Shown in pieces: positions 1 to 7,776 of a DNA stretch of 64,000 nt. The position numbers and the translations under genes were made by a program. Below the pieces are notes generated by a model, which made no database searches, was not told the DNA's origin, and was given only the letters and a program-made list of their open reading frames with translations. Position 1 is the first letter of the stretch. Each line of letters begins with the position of its first letter. The stretch comes from Ectopseudomonas chengduensis (lineage in GTDB: Bacteria > Pseudomonadota > Gammaproteobacteria > Pseudomonadales > Pseudomonadaceae): positions 27,192-91,191 of the forward strand of contig NZ_JACFYZ010000016.1 of NCBI RefSeq assembly GCF_015712065.1, given 5' to 3'.

Positions 1-1
1 T

Positions 2-409
2 GTGACCGATTACCTCGGCCTGACCAAGGGCACGGTGTCGCAGTCGCTCAAGGCGCTGGAAGGCAAGGGGCTGATCATCAAGACGCAGGACGCACGCGAT
101 AAGCGCAGCGTGCACCTGGCGCTCACCGACCCGGCCTGGGCGTTGCTGCAGACGCTGCTGCCGCCGGATTTCCTTGCTGCTGGCGAAGCGCGCCTGGGGG
201 CTCAGGCAGGGCAATTGAAAACCCTGCTGACCGACCTTCTGCGGGAAATTCAGCGCGACACCGATGTGCCGGGCTTCGGTCTCTGTGGTAGCTGCCGTTT
301 TCACCAGCAGGTCGATGGCCAGCCGTTCTGCGGTCTGACCCAGGAGCCGCTGCAGTCAAGTGATGCCAAATTGATCTGCCGCGAACATCAACCCCCGGAG
401 GCCGCATGA
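2..409 (+). CDS. MarR-family transcriptional regulator, C-terminal part (5' end outside window)
   Basis: This is the C-terminal part of a MarR-type winged-helix repressor. The first visible residues (YLGLTKGTVSQSLKALE) are the recognition-helix segment, which lies near residue 50-70 in the family, so the GTG at position 2 is an internal codon and the true start lies upstream. After the wing (DARDKRSVHLALT) comes a C-terminal extension with cysteines in the pattern CGSC, then C about 14 residues on and another near the end. A metal or redox sensor is possible there; that is inference. The stop overlaps the ATG of the MOSC gene (ATGA at 406-409), so the two are probably co-transcribed and translationally coupled. 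Confidence 0.85.
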   Translation: MTDYLGLTKGTVSQSLKALEGKGLIIKTQDARDKRSVHLALTDPAWALLQTLLPPDFLAAGEARLGAQAGQLKTLLTDLLREIQRDTDVPGFGLCGSCRFHQQVDGQPFCGLTQEPLQSSDAKLICREHQPPEAA

Positions 410-1101
410 ACAGCCTGCAACTCGATGCATTGCTGACCGGCCGTGCCCAGCCTTTCACCCGGCCTGGCTCGCGCAGCGGCATTGCCAAGGCGCCACGCCA
501 GGAAGCACTGGCGGTGACCACGCTGGGGCTTGCCGGAGACGAGCAGGGCGACCTGCGGGTGCATGGCGGCGTGGAAAAGGCCATCCACCACTATCCGCGC
601 GAACACTACGCCGCCTGGCTGGCCGAGTTGGGCGAGCATCCATTGCTGACGCAGCCCGGTGCTTTCGGCGAAAACTTCAGCACCACGGGCTGGACCGAGG
701 ATGACGTCTGTCTGGGCGACCTCATACGTGCGGGGTCGGCCCTGCTGCAGGTTTCCCAGGGGCGCATGCCGTGCTGGAAACTGAGTGATCGCTTCGGCGT
801 TGCCAACCTGGCGCTGCGGGTGCAGCAGTCCGGCCGTACCGGTTGGTATTACCGGGTTCTGCAGGAAGGCGTCGTTGGCGTGGGAGACCGGCTGCAGGTG
901 GTGGAGCGCATTCATGCCGATTGGTCGCTCAGCCGTCTTTCTGCGGTGTTGTTCGACAAGCGCGTGGAGCCCGAGCTGTTGCGTGAATGCCTGGCCCTGC
1001 CGCTGGTGCCGTCCTGGCGCAGAACCCTGGAGCGACGCCTGGAAAAAGCCGAGGTCGAGGACTGGGCGCCTCGGCTGCAAGGCACAGACGTCATTGGGTA
1101 G
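406..1101 (+). CDS. MOSC domain protein, YiiM-like
   Basis: The 231-residue protein has a MOSC domain over about residues 20-160 and a helical C-terminal tail. The conserved cysteine of the MOSC active site is C123, in GRMPCWKLSDRFG, and HGGVEKA (53-59) and GAFGENF (85-91) are other family signatures. YiiM-type MOSC proteins are linked to molybdenum-cofactor-dependent reduction of N-hydroxylated compounds. The start ATG overlaps the MarR stop by four bases. Cytoplasmic; no signal peptide is visible. The substrate cannot be read from the sequence. Confidence 0.88.
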   Translation: MNSLQLDALLTGRAQPFTRPGSRSGIAKAPRQEALAVTTLGLAGDEQGDLRVHGGVEKAIHHYPREHYAAWLAELGEHPLLTQPGAFGENFSTTGWTEDDVCLGDLIRAGSALLQVSQGRMPCWKLSDRFGVANLALRVQQSGRTGWYYRVLQEGVVGVGDRLQVVERIHADWSLSRLSAVLFDKRVEPELLRECLALPLVPSWRRTLERRLEKAEVEDWAPRLQGTDVIG

Positions 1102-1219
1102 TGAGCGAAATGCGCAGATGACTGGAACGGCAAACGGATGCGAATGCTTCTACACTGGTTTCTCTTGTTGATTCCAGGTGGTTCTATACCAAGCGCCTAG
1201 CGTTTGCTGTGGGGGCAAG

Positions 1220-2173
1220 ATGAGCAGGTTGATCTGCGCCGACTTCGATGAGTTCGAGGAGGCCTTGTACGGGGTAGAGGGCCGTTATCTGCTGCGTTCA
1301 CGGCAGCAGCGCGACTGGCGTTTACGTGTCGTCGAGCTCGATGGCGTGGCGCTTATGTTCGGTCGCGAGGGGGCGGGCACGGTCTACAGTGGCGTCGGTC
1401 TGCCGGGCTTCTTCAATATCTTCCTGCCGCTGAGCCGGCACGAATGCACGGTGCTGGGCGGCAAGCGCCTCGACCGTCGATTGATCGGCTGGATGGTGCC
1501 TGAAGCCATGTTCCACATCGATGCGAGCCAGCCAGCGAGCTGGATGACGGTGGCCATGTCATGCGAGCTGGTACTGCGCTGGGCGCAGCAGCATGAAGAC
1601 GAGTTCGATCTGTCGATTCTTTCCCGCAACCTGGTCTGCGTGGCTCAACAGGATCTGGCGCCGCTGAAATGGCTGGCGCTACGTCTGTTACGCATCGACC
1701 ACTGTGCGCCGCAGGACCTGCATGTTCCGGCGGCCGAGCGTGCAGCACAGGCAGAGTTGATGGCGCTGGTGTTTCGCAGCCTGTTGCCGGTGAGGCTGGC
1801 TCCGCGACATCACGCCGGGCATCAGCAGATTCTCCGCCGTGCCCTGGAGCTGCTGGAGGTGACACCGGATGCCCCGCTGCATATGTCCGATCTGTGTCAG
1901 GCGTGCAGCACCTCGGAGCGCACATTACGCAATCTGTTCACCCGCTACCTGGGCATGAGTCCGCACCGCTATCTCATGCAGCATCGTCTTCATGCGATCC
2001 GCCGGGCCATTCTGCATGCACAAGCCAATGAGACCATCACCGATATCTGTGCCCGTTTCGGGGTCTGGGATTTCGGTCGCTTCGCAGGGTTGTACCGGCT
2101 CTATTTCGGTGAGTTGCCGTCGCAATCACTGCGTAGTCGCCGCTTGCTCACCGGGCCGCTCAACCCGCGTTGA
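1220..2173 (+). CDS. AraC-family transcriptional regulator
   Basis: A 317-residue regulator with a C-terminal double helix-turn-helix of AraC type over about residues 205-305: SERTLRNLFTRYLGMSPHRYL is the first recognition region and ITDICARFGVWDFGRFAGLY the second. The N-terminal 200 residues form an effector-binding region of no family I can name. I start at ATG 1220, preceded at good spacing by GGGGGCAAG, rather than the GTG at 1178, which has no ribosome site. Its last 14 bases overlap the end of the convergent AraC-like gene on the other strand. It may control the enzyme cluster that begins at 2759, but that is positional inference only. Confidence 0.85.
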   Translation: MSRLICADFDEFEEALYGVEGRYLLRSRQQRDWRLRVVELDGVALMFGREGAGTVYSGVGLPGFFNIFLPLSRHECTVLGGKRLDRRLIGWMVPEAMFHIDASQPASWMTVAMSCELVLRWAQQHEDEFDLSILSRNLVCVAQQDLAPLKWLALRLLRIDHCAPQDLHVPAAERAAQAELMALVFRSLLPVRLAPRHHAGHQQILRRALELLEVTPDAPLHMSDLCQACSTSERTLRNLFTRYLGMSPHRYLMQHRLHAIRRAILHAQANETITDICARFGVWDFGRFAGLYRLYFGELPSQSLRSRRLLTGPLNPR

Positions 2174-2543
2174 GTGGTCGCTGCAAGGTGGTACTGGGAT
2201 ACTCGCCGAAAACTCCGTAGTACTCCGCGGCCATACGTCCGCAGTCGGTATAACCGAAACGCTGTGCAATCGCCGCGACGCTGCTCTGTTGCCCATCGGC
2301 TATGGCCAGTGCGGCGCGCAGCAGGTGCAGGCGTCGCAGGCGCAGATAACGTGCCGGCGCCATGCCCAGCGTATGCACGAAGGCGCTGCGCAAGGTCCGC
2401 TCACTGACGCCTACCATTCGACATAGCTCGGTCAGACGAGGCGTGCGCCCGCCGGCCAGCGGTAGCAGCTCCAGCACCTGCTGCAGCAATTGCTCATGGG
2501 CGGCCTGGCGGGCGCGCTGGCGTGGCGTCATTCGCGGTTGCAT
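2160..2543 (-). CDS. short AraC-type DNA-binding protein (HTH domain only)
   Basis: The 127-residue product is little more than an AraC-type double helix-turn-helix: VSERTLRSAFVHTLGMAPARYL (split as two helices) followed by SSVAAIAQRFGYTDCGRMAAEYYGVFG. AraC regulators are normally about 250-330 residues, so the effector domain is missing. It is either a truncated copy or a genuine stand-alone DNA-binding protein. It ends inside the convergent AraC gene, sharing 14 bases, and is divergent from the SMP-30-like gene at 2759 across a 215-base region containing a long inverted repeat. Confidence 0.75.
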   Translation of the reverse strand: MQPRMTPRQRARQAAHEQLLQQVLELLPLAGGRTPRLTELCRMVGVSERTLRSAFVHTLGMAPARYLRLRRLHLLRAALAIADGQQSSVAAIAQRFGYTDCGRMAAEYYGVFGEYPSTTLQRPLNAG

Positions 2544-2593
2544 GGCGGCGTCCTGGCCGGAGGGGAGCCCTCAGGCTGCACGCGTGCAACGGT

Positions 2594-2659
2594 GCTCGCT
2601 ACGTAAAACAGGCAAATCGCCGGGCAGTGAGATTTGCCGATTTTACGTAGTGGGCGAGC
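2594..2659. repeat. 66-base imperfect inverted repeat in a divergent promoter region
   Basis: The arms read GCTCGC-TACGTAAAA-CAGGCAAATC on the left and, in reverse complement, GCTCGC-CCAC-TACGTAAAA-TCGGCAAATC on the right, about a 12-base loop. It occupies most of the 215-base gap between the short AraC gene and the gene at 2759, so it could be an operator, a cruciform or a REP-type repeat. I see no second copy in this window. Confidence 0.6.
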
Positions 2660-2758
2660 ACGCACTACGGCGAGCATCGACTAAACGCTCGCCAGTCGCC
2701 GTTCGAGCTGACGAGCCTTCAGAAGCGTTCGATGTGAATCGGCGCGAGGGGAGGCTAT

Positions 2759-3874
2759 ATGAGTCCGTCGACGTGCAGCTTGGGCATATGTCTGGTACTG
2801 GCCGGTGCGTTTGCCGCCAGCCAGGCGCAGCCGCTCGGGCCCCAAGTGCTCGAGGTCGAGCCATTCGTCGAGTTGCCGTCAGGGGTGCGCTACCCCGAAG
2901 GTCTGGCAACCAACCCGCACAACGGCGAAATCTACGTCGGCACGTTCGATATGCGTCAGCCCGCCTCCGAGCGCAACAATCAACTGCTTCGCTACGCAGC
3001 CGATGGCGGCCTGCTGGCGCAGCGATCATTCGCCGGCATGCCGCTGACCGGGTTGGGTTATGCCGACGGCCAGCTCTACATCCTCAATTTCGGTGCCGGC
3101 AAGCTGCAACGCATCCTGGCCGACTTCACGGCGGACACCCCGGTGGAGGATGTGCTCGATTTCCCCCGGCTCGCACCGCCAGCTCCGGTGGCTCGCATGG
3201 TGGACAACCCGGACGGTAGCCAGGATCGGATCGAGTTCGCTGCCAGTGGCATGCCTGCTCCCAACGGCCTGGTATTCGCCGGCAATGGTGATCTCTATGT
3301 GTCCGACTCCTTTCAGGGCGCACTGTATCGAATCGCCGACGCCACGCACTGCAAACCCTGTTCGCTTGAAGTGCTGTCACGTGATCCGCTCCTCGCGACG
3401 GCGGGCTTCCTGCCCTTTGGCGCCAATGGACTAGCCCTCGATGATGGCGAGCGCCATCTCTATATCAACAACGCGGGTGATGGCCGCCTGCTGCGCATGC
3501 CGCTGCCTGGTGGCAAGTTGCAGGTAGTGGCTGAAAGCCTGCCCGGAGCCGATGGTTTGCTGTTTCACGACGGTCTGCTGTGGCTGCTGGCCAATCAGGT
3601 CGACCAGCTTCTGGGAGTCGATGAACAGGGGCTCATCCGTATGCGTGCCGGTGGTTTCCAGGGCCTCAGCGCCAGCGGAGCCCCGTTGGGCTTGCTATTC
3701 CCAGCCAGCAGCGTGGTGCAGGGCGACTGGATGGTGATCAGCAATCTGGCGCTGCCATTGACCCCCGCCGAAGGCGACGAGTGGGAAGAGCAGGTGCGTA
3801 CCTGGAATCTGGTGCGGCTGCGTCTGCCGCGATCTTCGGCCAAGGGAGGGGCAACTCATGCCGCAAACCCCTGA
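2759..3874 (+). CDS. exported SMP-30/gluconolactonase-like beta-propeller protein
   Basis: The 371-residue protein begins with a signal peptide (hydrophobic residues about 8-20, likely cleavage after ASQA, near 24) and is therefore periplasmic or secreted. The mature part has the repeat character of a six-bladed propeller of the SMP-30/strictosidine-synthase type: LPSGVRYPEGLATN, NGEIYVG, PNGLVFAGNGDLYVSDS, GANGLALDDGERHLYINNAGDG. These families hydrolyse lactones or bind calcium; the actual substrate is unknown. The start ATG has a strong GAGGGGAGG site 5 bases upstream. It overlaps the following hydrolase gene by 17 bases and heads a five-gene rightward cluster that ends with catalase. Confidence 0.8.
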   Translation: MSPSTCSLGICLVLAGAFAASQAQPLGPQVLEVEPFVELPSGVRYPEGLATNPHNGEIYVGTFDMRQPASERNNQLLRYAADGGLLAQRSFAGMPLTGLGYADGQLYILNFGAGKLQRILADFTADTPVEDVLDFPRLAPPAPVARMVDNPDGSQDRIEFAASGMPAPNGLVFAGNGDLYVSDSFQGALYRIADATHCKPCSLEVLSRDPLLATAGFLPFGANGLALDDGERHLYINNAGDGRLLRMPLPGGKLQVVAESLPGADGLLFHDGLLWLLANQVDQLLGVDEQGLIRMRAGGFQGLSASGAPLGLLFPASSVVQGDWMVISNLALPLTPAEGDEWEEQVRTWNLVRLRLPRSSAKGGATHAANP

Positions 3875-4844
3875 ACAACCTTTGAATAACGGACGTCGCC
3901 AATTGCTGCTCGGCTCTGCCGCGCTGGCAACGGTGATGTTGTTACCCCTGGGTGGTTGCGTGCGGGGCGCTGGCCCCGGCACTGCCCATCCGCAAACCGA
4001 GAATGGAGGGCGTAGAACCATGGGCACCATTACCACACGCGACGGTACACAGATCTACTACAAGGACTGGGGCAGTGGCCCGGTCGTGGTGCTCAGCCAT
4101 GGCTGGCCACTGAACTCCGATAGCTGGGAGGCGCAGATGATGTTCCTGGCTAGCAACGGCTATCGGGTGATCGCTCATGACCGGCGTGGTCATGGACGCT
4201 CCAGCCAGCCCTGGAATGGCAATGAAATGAACACCTACGCCGATGATCTGGCTGCACTGCTCGATCACCTGGATGTGCGTGGCGCTTCGCTGTTCGGTTT
4301 TTCCACTGGTGGCGGTGAGGTGGCGCGTTATATCGGCCGGCATGGCACCGCCCGGGTGGCCAAGGCGGGGCTGATCGCCGCTGTTCCGCCGTTGATGGTG
4401 CAGACCGAGGCCAATCCGGGTGGTCTGCCACTCTCGGTATTCGATGGCATCCGCGCGGCATCGCTCGCCGATCGTTCGCAGCTGTACCGCGACGTCGCCA
4501 GTGGGCCGTTCTTTGGCTACAACCGCCCCGGTGCCAAACCCTCGCAGGGAGTGATCGACGCGTTCTGGATGCAGGGCATGATGGCGGGTCACAAGAATGC
4601 CTATGACTGCATCAAGGCTTTCTCCGAAACCGACTTCAGCGACGACCTGAAGAAGTTCGATGTGCCGACGCTGATCCTGCATGGCGATGACGACCAGATC
4701 GTGCCCGTGGACGCCGCTGCCAGAGCTTCGGCGAAGTTGGTGCCACACGCCAAGCTGGTCACCTACCCCGGAGCGCCTCACGGCATCACCGATACCCACA
4801 AGGAACAACTGGGCGCGGACATGCTGGCCTTCCTGCGTAGCTGA
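3858..4844 (+). CDS. alpha/beta hydrolase of the non-heme chloroperoxidase type, with Tat-like lipoprotein leader
   Basis: The 328-residue protein has the alpha/beta hydrolase fold with nucleophile S149 in GFSTGGGEV, acid residue in HGDDDQIVP (D277-279) and H308 in GAPHGI. Best relatives are cofactor-free haloperoxidases (perhydrolases/arylesterases), usually about 275 residues. Here 54 extra residues precede the family's normal N-terminus: twin arginines at 13-14 (GRRQLLLGS), a hydrophobic stretch, and a lipobox LGGC with C34. A second ATG at 4020 (M55, MGTITTRDG) has its own GGAGGG site 10 bases upstream and would give the ordinary cytoplasmic form. It overlaps the propeller gene by 17 bases and is followed 43 bases later by the isochorismatase-like gene. 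Confidence 0.85.
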   Translation: MPQTPEQPLNNGRRQLLLGSAALATVMLLPLGGCVRGAGPGTAHPQTENGGRRTMGTITTRDGTQIYYKDWGSGPVVVLSHGWPLNSDSWEAQMMFLASNGYRVIAHDRRGHGRSSQPWNGNEMNTYADDLAALLDHLDVRGASLFGFSTGGGEVARYIGRHGTARVAKAGLIAAVPPLMVQTEANPGGLPLSVFDGIRAASLADRSQLYRDVASGPFFGYNRPGAKPSQGVIDAFWMQGMMAGHKNAYDCIKAFSETDFSDDLKKFDVPTLILHGDDDQIVPVDAAARASAKLVPHAKLVTYPGAPHGITDTHKEQLGADMLAFLRS

Positions 4845-4887
4845 TCGACCAGCAACGGCCATTCAATGTCATTTCGAGGACTGACCC

Positions 4888-5442
4888 ATGAGTAGCAAGA
4901 CAGCCCTGATCGTCGTGGATATCCAGAACGATTACTTCCCAGGCGGCCTATGGACGCTGAGCAAGGTCGAGGCCGCTGCCGCGAAGGCGGCACAGGTGAT
5001 CGCCGTTTTTCGTGAACGCGGCGATCTGGTGGTGCACATCCGGCATGAGTTCACCAGTGCCGATGCGCCGTTCTTTCGACCCGGCAGCGAGGGGGCGCAT
5101 ATCCATCCCAGCGTCATCAATCAGGGTGACGAGCCGGTGGTGCTCAAGCATTACATCAACTCCTTTCGCGAAACCGAACTCAAGGCGGTACTCGATCGGC
5201 ACGCCATCGACGCCGTGGTGATCGTCGGCAACATGAGTCATATGTGCGTTGATGGCATCACCCGAGCCGCGGTGGATTTCGGCTACGACACCACGGTGCT
5301 GCATGACGCCTGTGCCACGCTCGATCTGCAATTCAACGGTGTACAGGTGCCGGCCGAGCACGTGCATGCGGCATTCATGGCGGCGCTCAGCTTCGGCTAC
5401 GCGCCCGTGATTTCCACTGCTGAATATCTTGCCAAAGGCTAG
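4888..5442 (+). CDS. isochorismatase-family cysteine hydrolase
   Basis: A 184-residue cytoplasmic enzyme of the isochorismatase/nicotinamidase fold. The catalytic triad is visible: D11 in LIVVDIQNDY, K87 in VVLKHYINSF and the nucleophile C120 in GNMSHMCVDG. The family hydrolyses amides or vinyl ethers such as isochorismate or nicotinamide; the substrate here is unknown. It lies 43 bases after the chloroperoxidase-type hydrolase and 8 bases before the next gene, consistent with one operon. A second, unrelated-looking member of the superfamily lies downstream of sbcC at 41528. Confidence 0.87.
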   Translation: MSSKTALIVVDIQNDYFPGGLWTLSKVEAAAAKAAQVIAVFRERGDLVVHIRHEFTSADAPFFRPGSEGAHIHPSVINQGDEPVVLKHYINSFRETELKAVLDRHAIDAVVIVGNMSHMCVDGITRAAVDFGYDTTVLHDACATLDLQFNGVQVPAEHVHAAFMAALSFGYAPVISTAEYLAKG

Positions 5443-5450
5443 GGACGCTT

Positions 5451-6188
5451 ATGAACACGCTGACGCTAAGTGCGTGGCTGGCCATGCTGGCAAACCCGGC
5501 CTGGGCTCACGGCCCGGAAGGTATCCACAGCGAAAAGGGCGGGCAGATCGAGGCGGCTTTCGATCTGGTGCATACCCGGGTGTTCAAGGAGGGTAGCGAT
5601 CTGGTCTTCGAGCAACTGGTCGATGGCCAGGCTGGTAGTCGTCTGCCCACCGCCAAAGGCAGCTTTGCCGGTGCAGAGGTCTACAGCTACGTCTGGCCGA
5701 CGAGTCTGGACAGCGGCTCGGTGGGATTCGAGCAGGAGTCGGGCATTCTTGCCCTGGCGCTGACCTCGCACCCTGATTTCGACGACACCCCGCAGCTCGA
5801 CGAGAACGGTGACGGCGACAAGGGCAATGACGGTGGCCTGTGGCACTCGCACTGGGTGGTGCTGACCAAGGAGCCCAGCTGTGGGCCCAGCGGCCTGAAG
5901 GTGCGGGACATTCCAGAGGGCGCCACACCCAAGTTGCCCGCCACCTGGCCAGGCGTGCCGCTGTACATCGATTCGCCAGGCTATGACCTGAGTGTGAAGA
6001 ACGACGCGGCGCAGATTCGTGTTCCACTCGCAGCCGTTGGTTTCCCCGCCAGTTTCAACTACGACGGGGTGACCGCCGCGCTGCAGGTCAATGCCGATCT
6101 GCATGACCCGTTGTTGTGTGTCTCCAGCGTTTGGGATGTCGCCTCGGGCGACCTGTCCCTGCCTGCGACCTGGAAGACCTCGGACTAA
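5451..6188 (+). CDS. exported protein of unknown function
   Basis: 245 residues starting with a clear signal peptide (residues 1-19, cleavage after AWA), so the mature chain would begin with histidine (HGPEGIH). A short acidic run DENGDGDKGND at about residues 121-131 resembles an EF-hand or dockerin calcium loop, and WHSHW follows. Two or more cysteines (in PSCGPSG and PLLCVSS) could form a disulfide in the periplasm. I do not recognise a named family. It sits 8 bases after the isochorismatase-like gene and 90 bases before the catalase, in the same direction, suggesting a shared role with them. Confidence 0.7.
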   Translation: MNTLTLSAWLAMLANPAWAHGPEGIHSEKGGQIEAAFDLVHTRVFKEGSDLVFEQLVDGQAGSRLPTAKGSFAGAEVYSYVWPTSLDSGSVGFEQESGILALALTSHPDFDDTPQLDENGDGDKGNDGGLWHSHWVVLTKEPSCGPSGLKVRDIPEGATPKLPATWPGVPLYIDSPGYDLSVKNDAAQIRVPLAAVGFPASFNYDGVTAALQVNADLHDPLLCVSSVWDVASGDLSLPATWKTSD

Positions 6189-6278
6189 ATCATCGCGCGC
6201 AATTGTCGGCTGCCATCGATTCCGCTGGCGGCTGGCGTTCGCCCGTCGTTCGGCATATTTGCTTGAGGAGTACCTGTC

Positions 6279-7717
6279 ATGTCCAAACAGAAGCTGACCC
6301 ATGCCACCGGTGCGCCAGTGGTGGACAACCTCAACATCCAGACCGCCGGGCCTCGAGGGCCGGCTCTGCTACAGGACATCTGGCTGATCGAGAAACTCGC
6401 CCATTTCGACCGCGAGGTGATTGCCGAGCGGCGCATGCATGCCAAGGGCGCAGGTGCCTATGGCACCTTCACCGTGACGGGCAACATCAGCCGTTTCAGC
6501 CGCGCCAGTCTGTTCGCCTCGGTAGGCAGGCAGACACCGGTGTTCGTGCGTTTTTCCACGGTGGCTGGGGAACGTGGCGCCGCCGATGCCGAGCGTGATA
6601 TCCGTGGCTTCGCCGTGAAGTTCTATACCGATGAAGGCAACTGGGATCTGGTCGGCAACAACACCCCGGTGTTCTTCTTCCGCGACCCGATGCGTTTCCC
6701 GACCTCAACCATGCGGTCAAGCGCGATCCGCGTAGCGGCCTGCGCAGTGCCAGCAACAACTGGGACTTCTGGAGTCTGCTACCCGAGGCGTTGCACCAGG
6801 TCACCATCACCATGAGTGAACGCGGTATACCGCGCAGTTACCGGCACATGCACGGATTTGGCAGTCATACCTTCAGCCTGGTCAATGCGGACAATCAGCG
6901 CTTCTGGGTCAAATTTCACCTGCGCTGCCAGCAGGGCATCGAAAACCTCAGCGACGCCGAGGCGGCCAGCGTGATCGGCGCCGACCGTGAAAGCCATCTG
7001 CGTGATCTCTACCAGAGCATCGAGCGGGGCGACTATCCGCGCTGGACGTTATGTATTCAGGTGATGACCGAGGAGCAGGCCAGTCGCCACCCGCACAACC
7101 CCTTCGATCTGACCAAGGTGTGGTCGCATGCCAATTACCCGCTGATCGAGGTGGGCGTGCTGGAGCTCAATCGCAACCCGGACAACCATTTCGCCGAGGT
7201 AGAGCAGGCAGCGTTCTCGCCTGCCAATGTCGTACCAGGCATTGGCTTTTCACCGGACAAGATGTTGCAGGCGCGTCTGTTCTCCTACGGCGATGCCCAG
7301 CGGTATCGGCTGGGTGTCAACTTCAACCTGATCCCGGTCAATGCGCCGCGCTGCCCGTACCACAGCTACCACCGGGACGGTCAGATGCGCACCGACGGCA
7401 ATCAGGGCTCGACCATCGCCCATTACCCCAACAGTCAGGGCGAATGGGAGGATCAGCAGGAACTGCGCGAGCCGCCGTTGCCACTGGAGGGGAGCGCGAC
7501 CAACTGGGATCACCGCGTCGACGATGACCACTTTCATCAGCCGGGGGATCTGTTCCGCCTGATGAGCCCGGCGCAGCGGCAGGTGTTGTTCGAGAACACG
7601 GCCAGGGCGATGGGCGACGCATCCGCTGAGATCAAACGGCGCCATATCGGCCATTGCAGCAAGGCTGATCCCGCCTATGGTGCGGGGGTGGCCAGGGCGC
7701 TGGGTTTGGGTGACTGA
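6279..7717 (+). pseudogene. catalase (clade-3, KatA-like) interrupted by a -1 frameshift
   Basis: Read through a single frameshift, the gene encodes a 479-residue heme catalase, full length for the small-subunit class. The first frame covers residues 1-141 with distal H54 (RRMHAKG) and the NNTPVFF asparagine; the second frame supplies DLNHAVKRDPR through the proximal heme ligand in RLFSYGDAQRYRLG to the C-terminus. The switch is exact: CCG at 6699-6701 should be followed by GAC, but GAC starts at 6701, so one base is missing between 6700 and 6701. Everything else is intact, so this is a very recent mutation or a base-calling error. Catalase disproportionates hydrogen peroxide. It ends the cluster and is followed by a hairpin terminator. 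Confidence 0.85.
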
Positions 7718-7732
7718 AGCTCAGGCATGAAA

Positions 7733-7758
7733 AAGGCGAAGCCTCGCGGCTTCGCCTT
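7733..7758. terminator. bidirectional rho-independent terminator between catalase and rhlB
   Basis: An 11-base perfect stem AAGGCGAAGCC / GGCTTCGCCTT with a TCGC loop lies between two convergent genes. A-rich sequence on the left and TT on the right let it act for both. Confidence 0.8.
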
Positions 7759-7776
7759 GGTTCGACCTGCGCTGGC

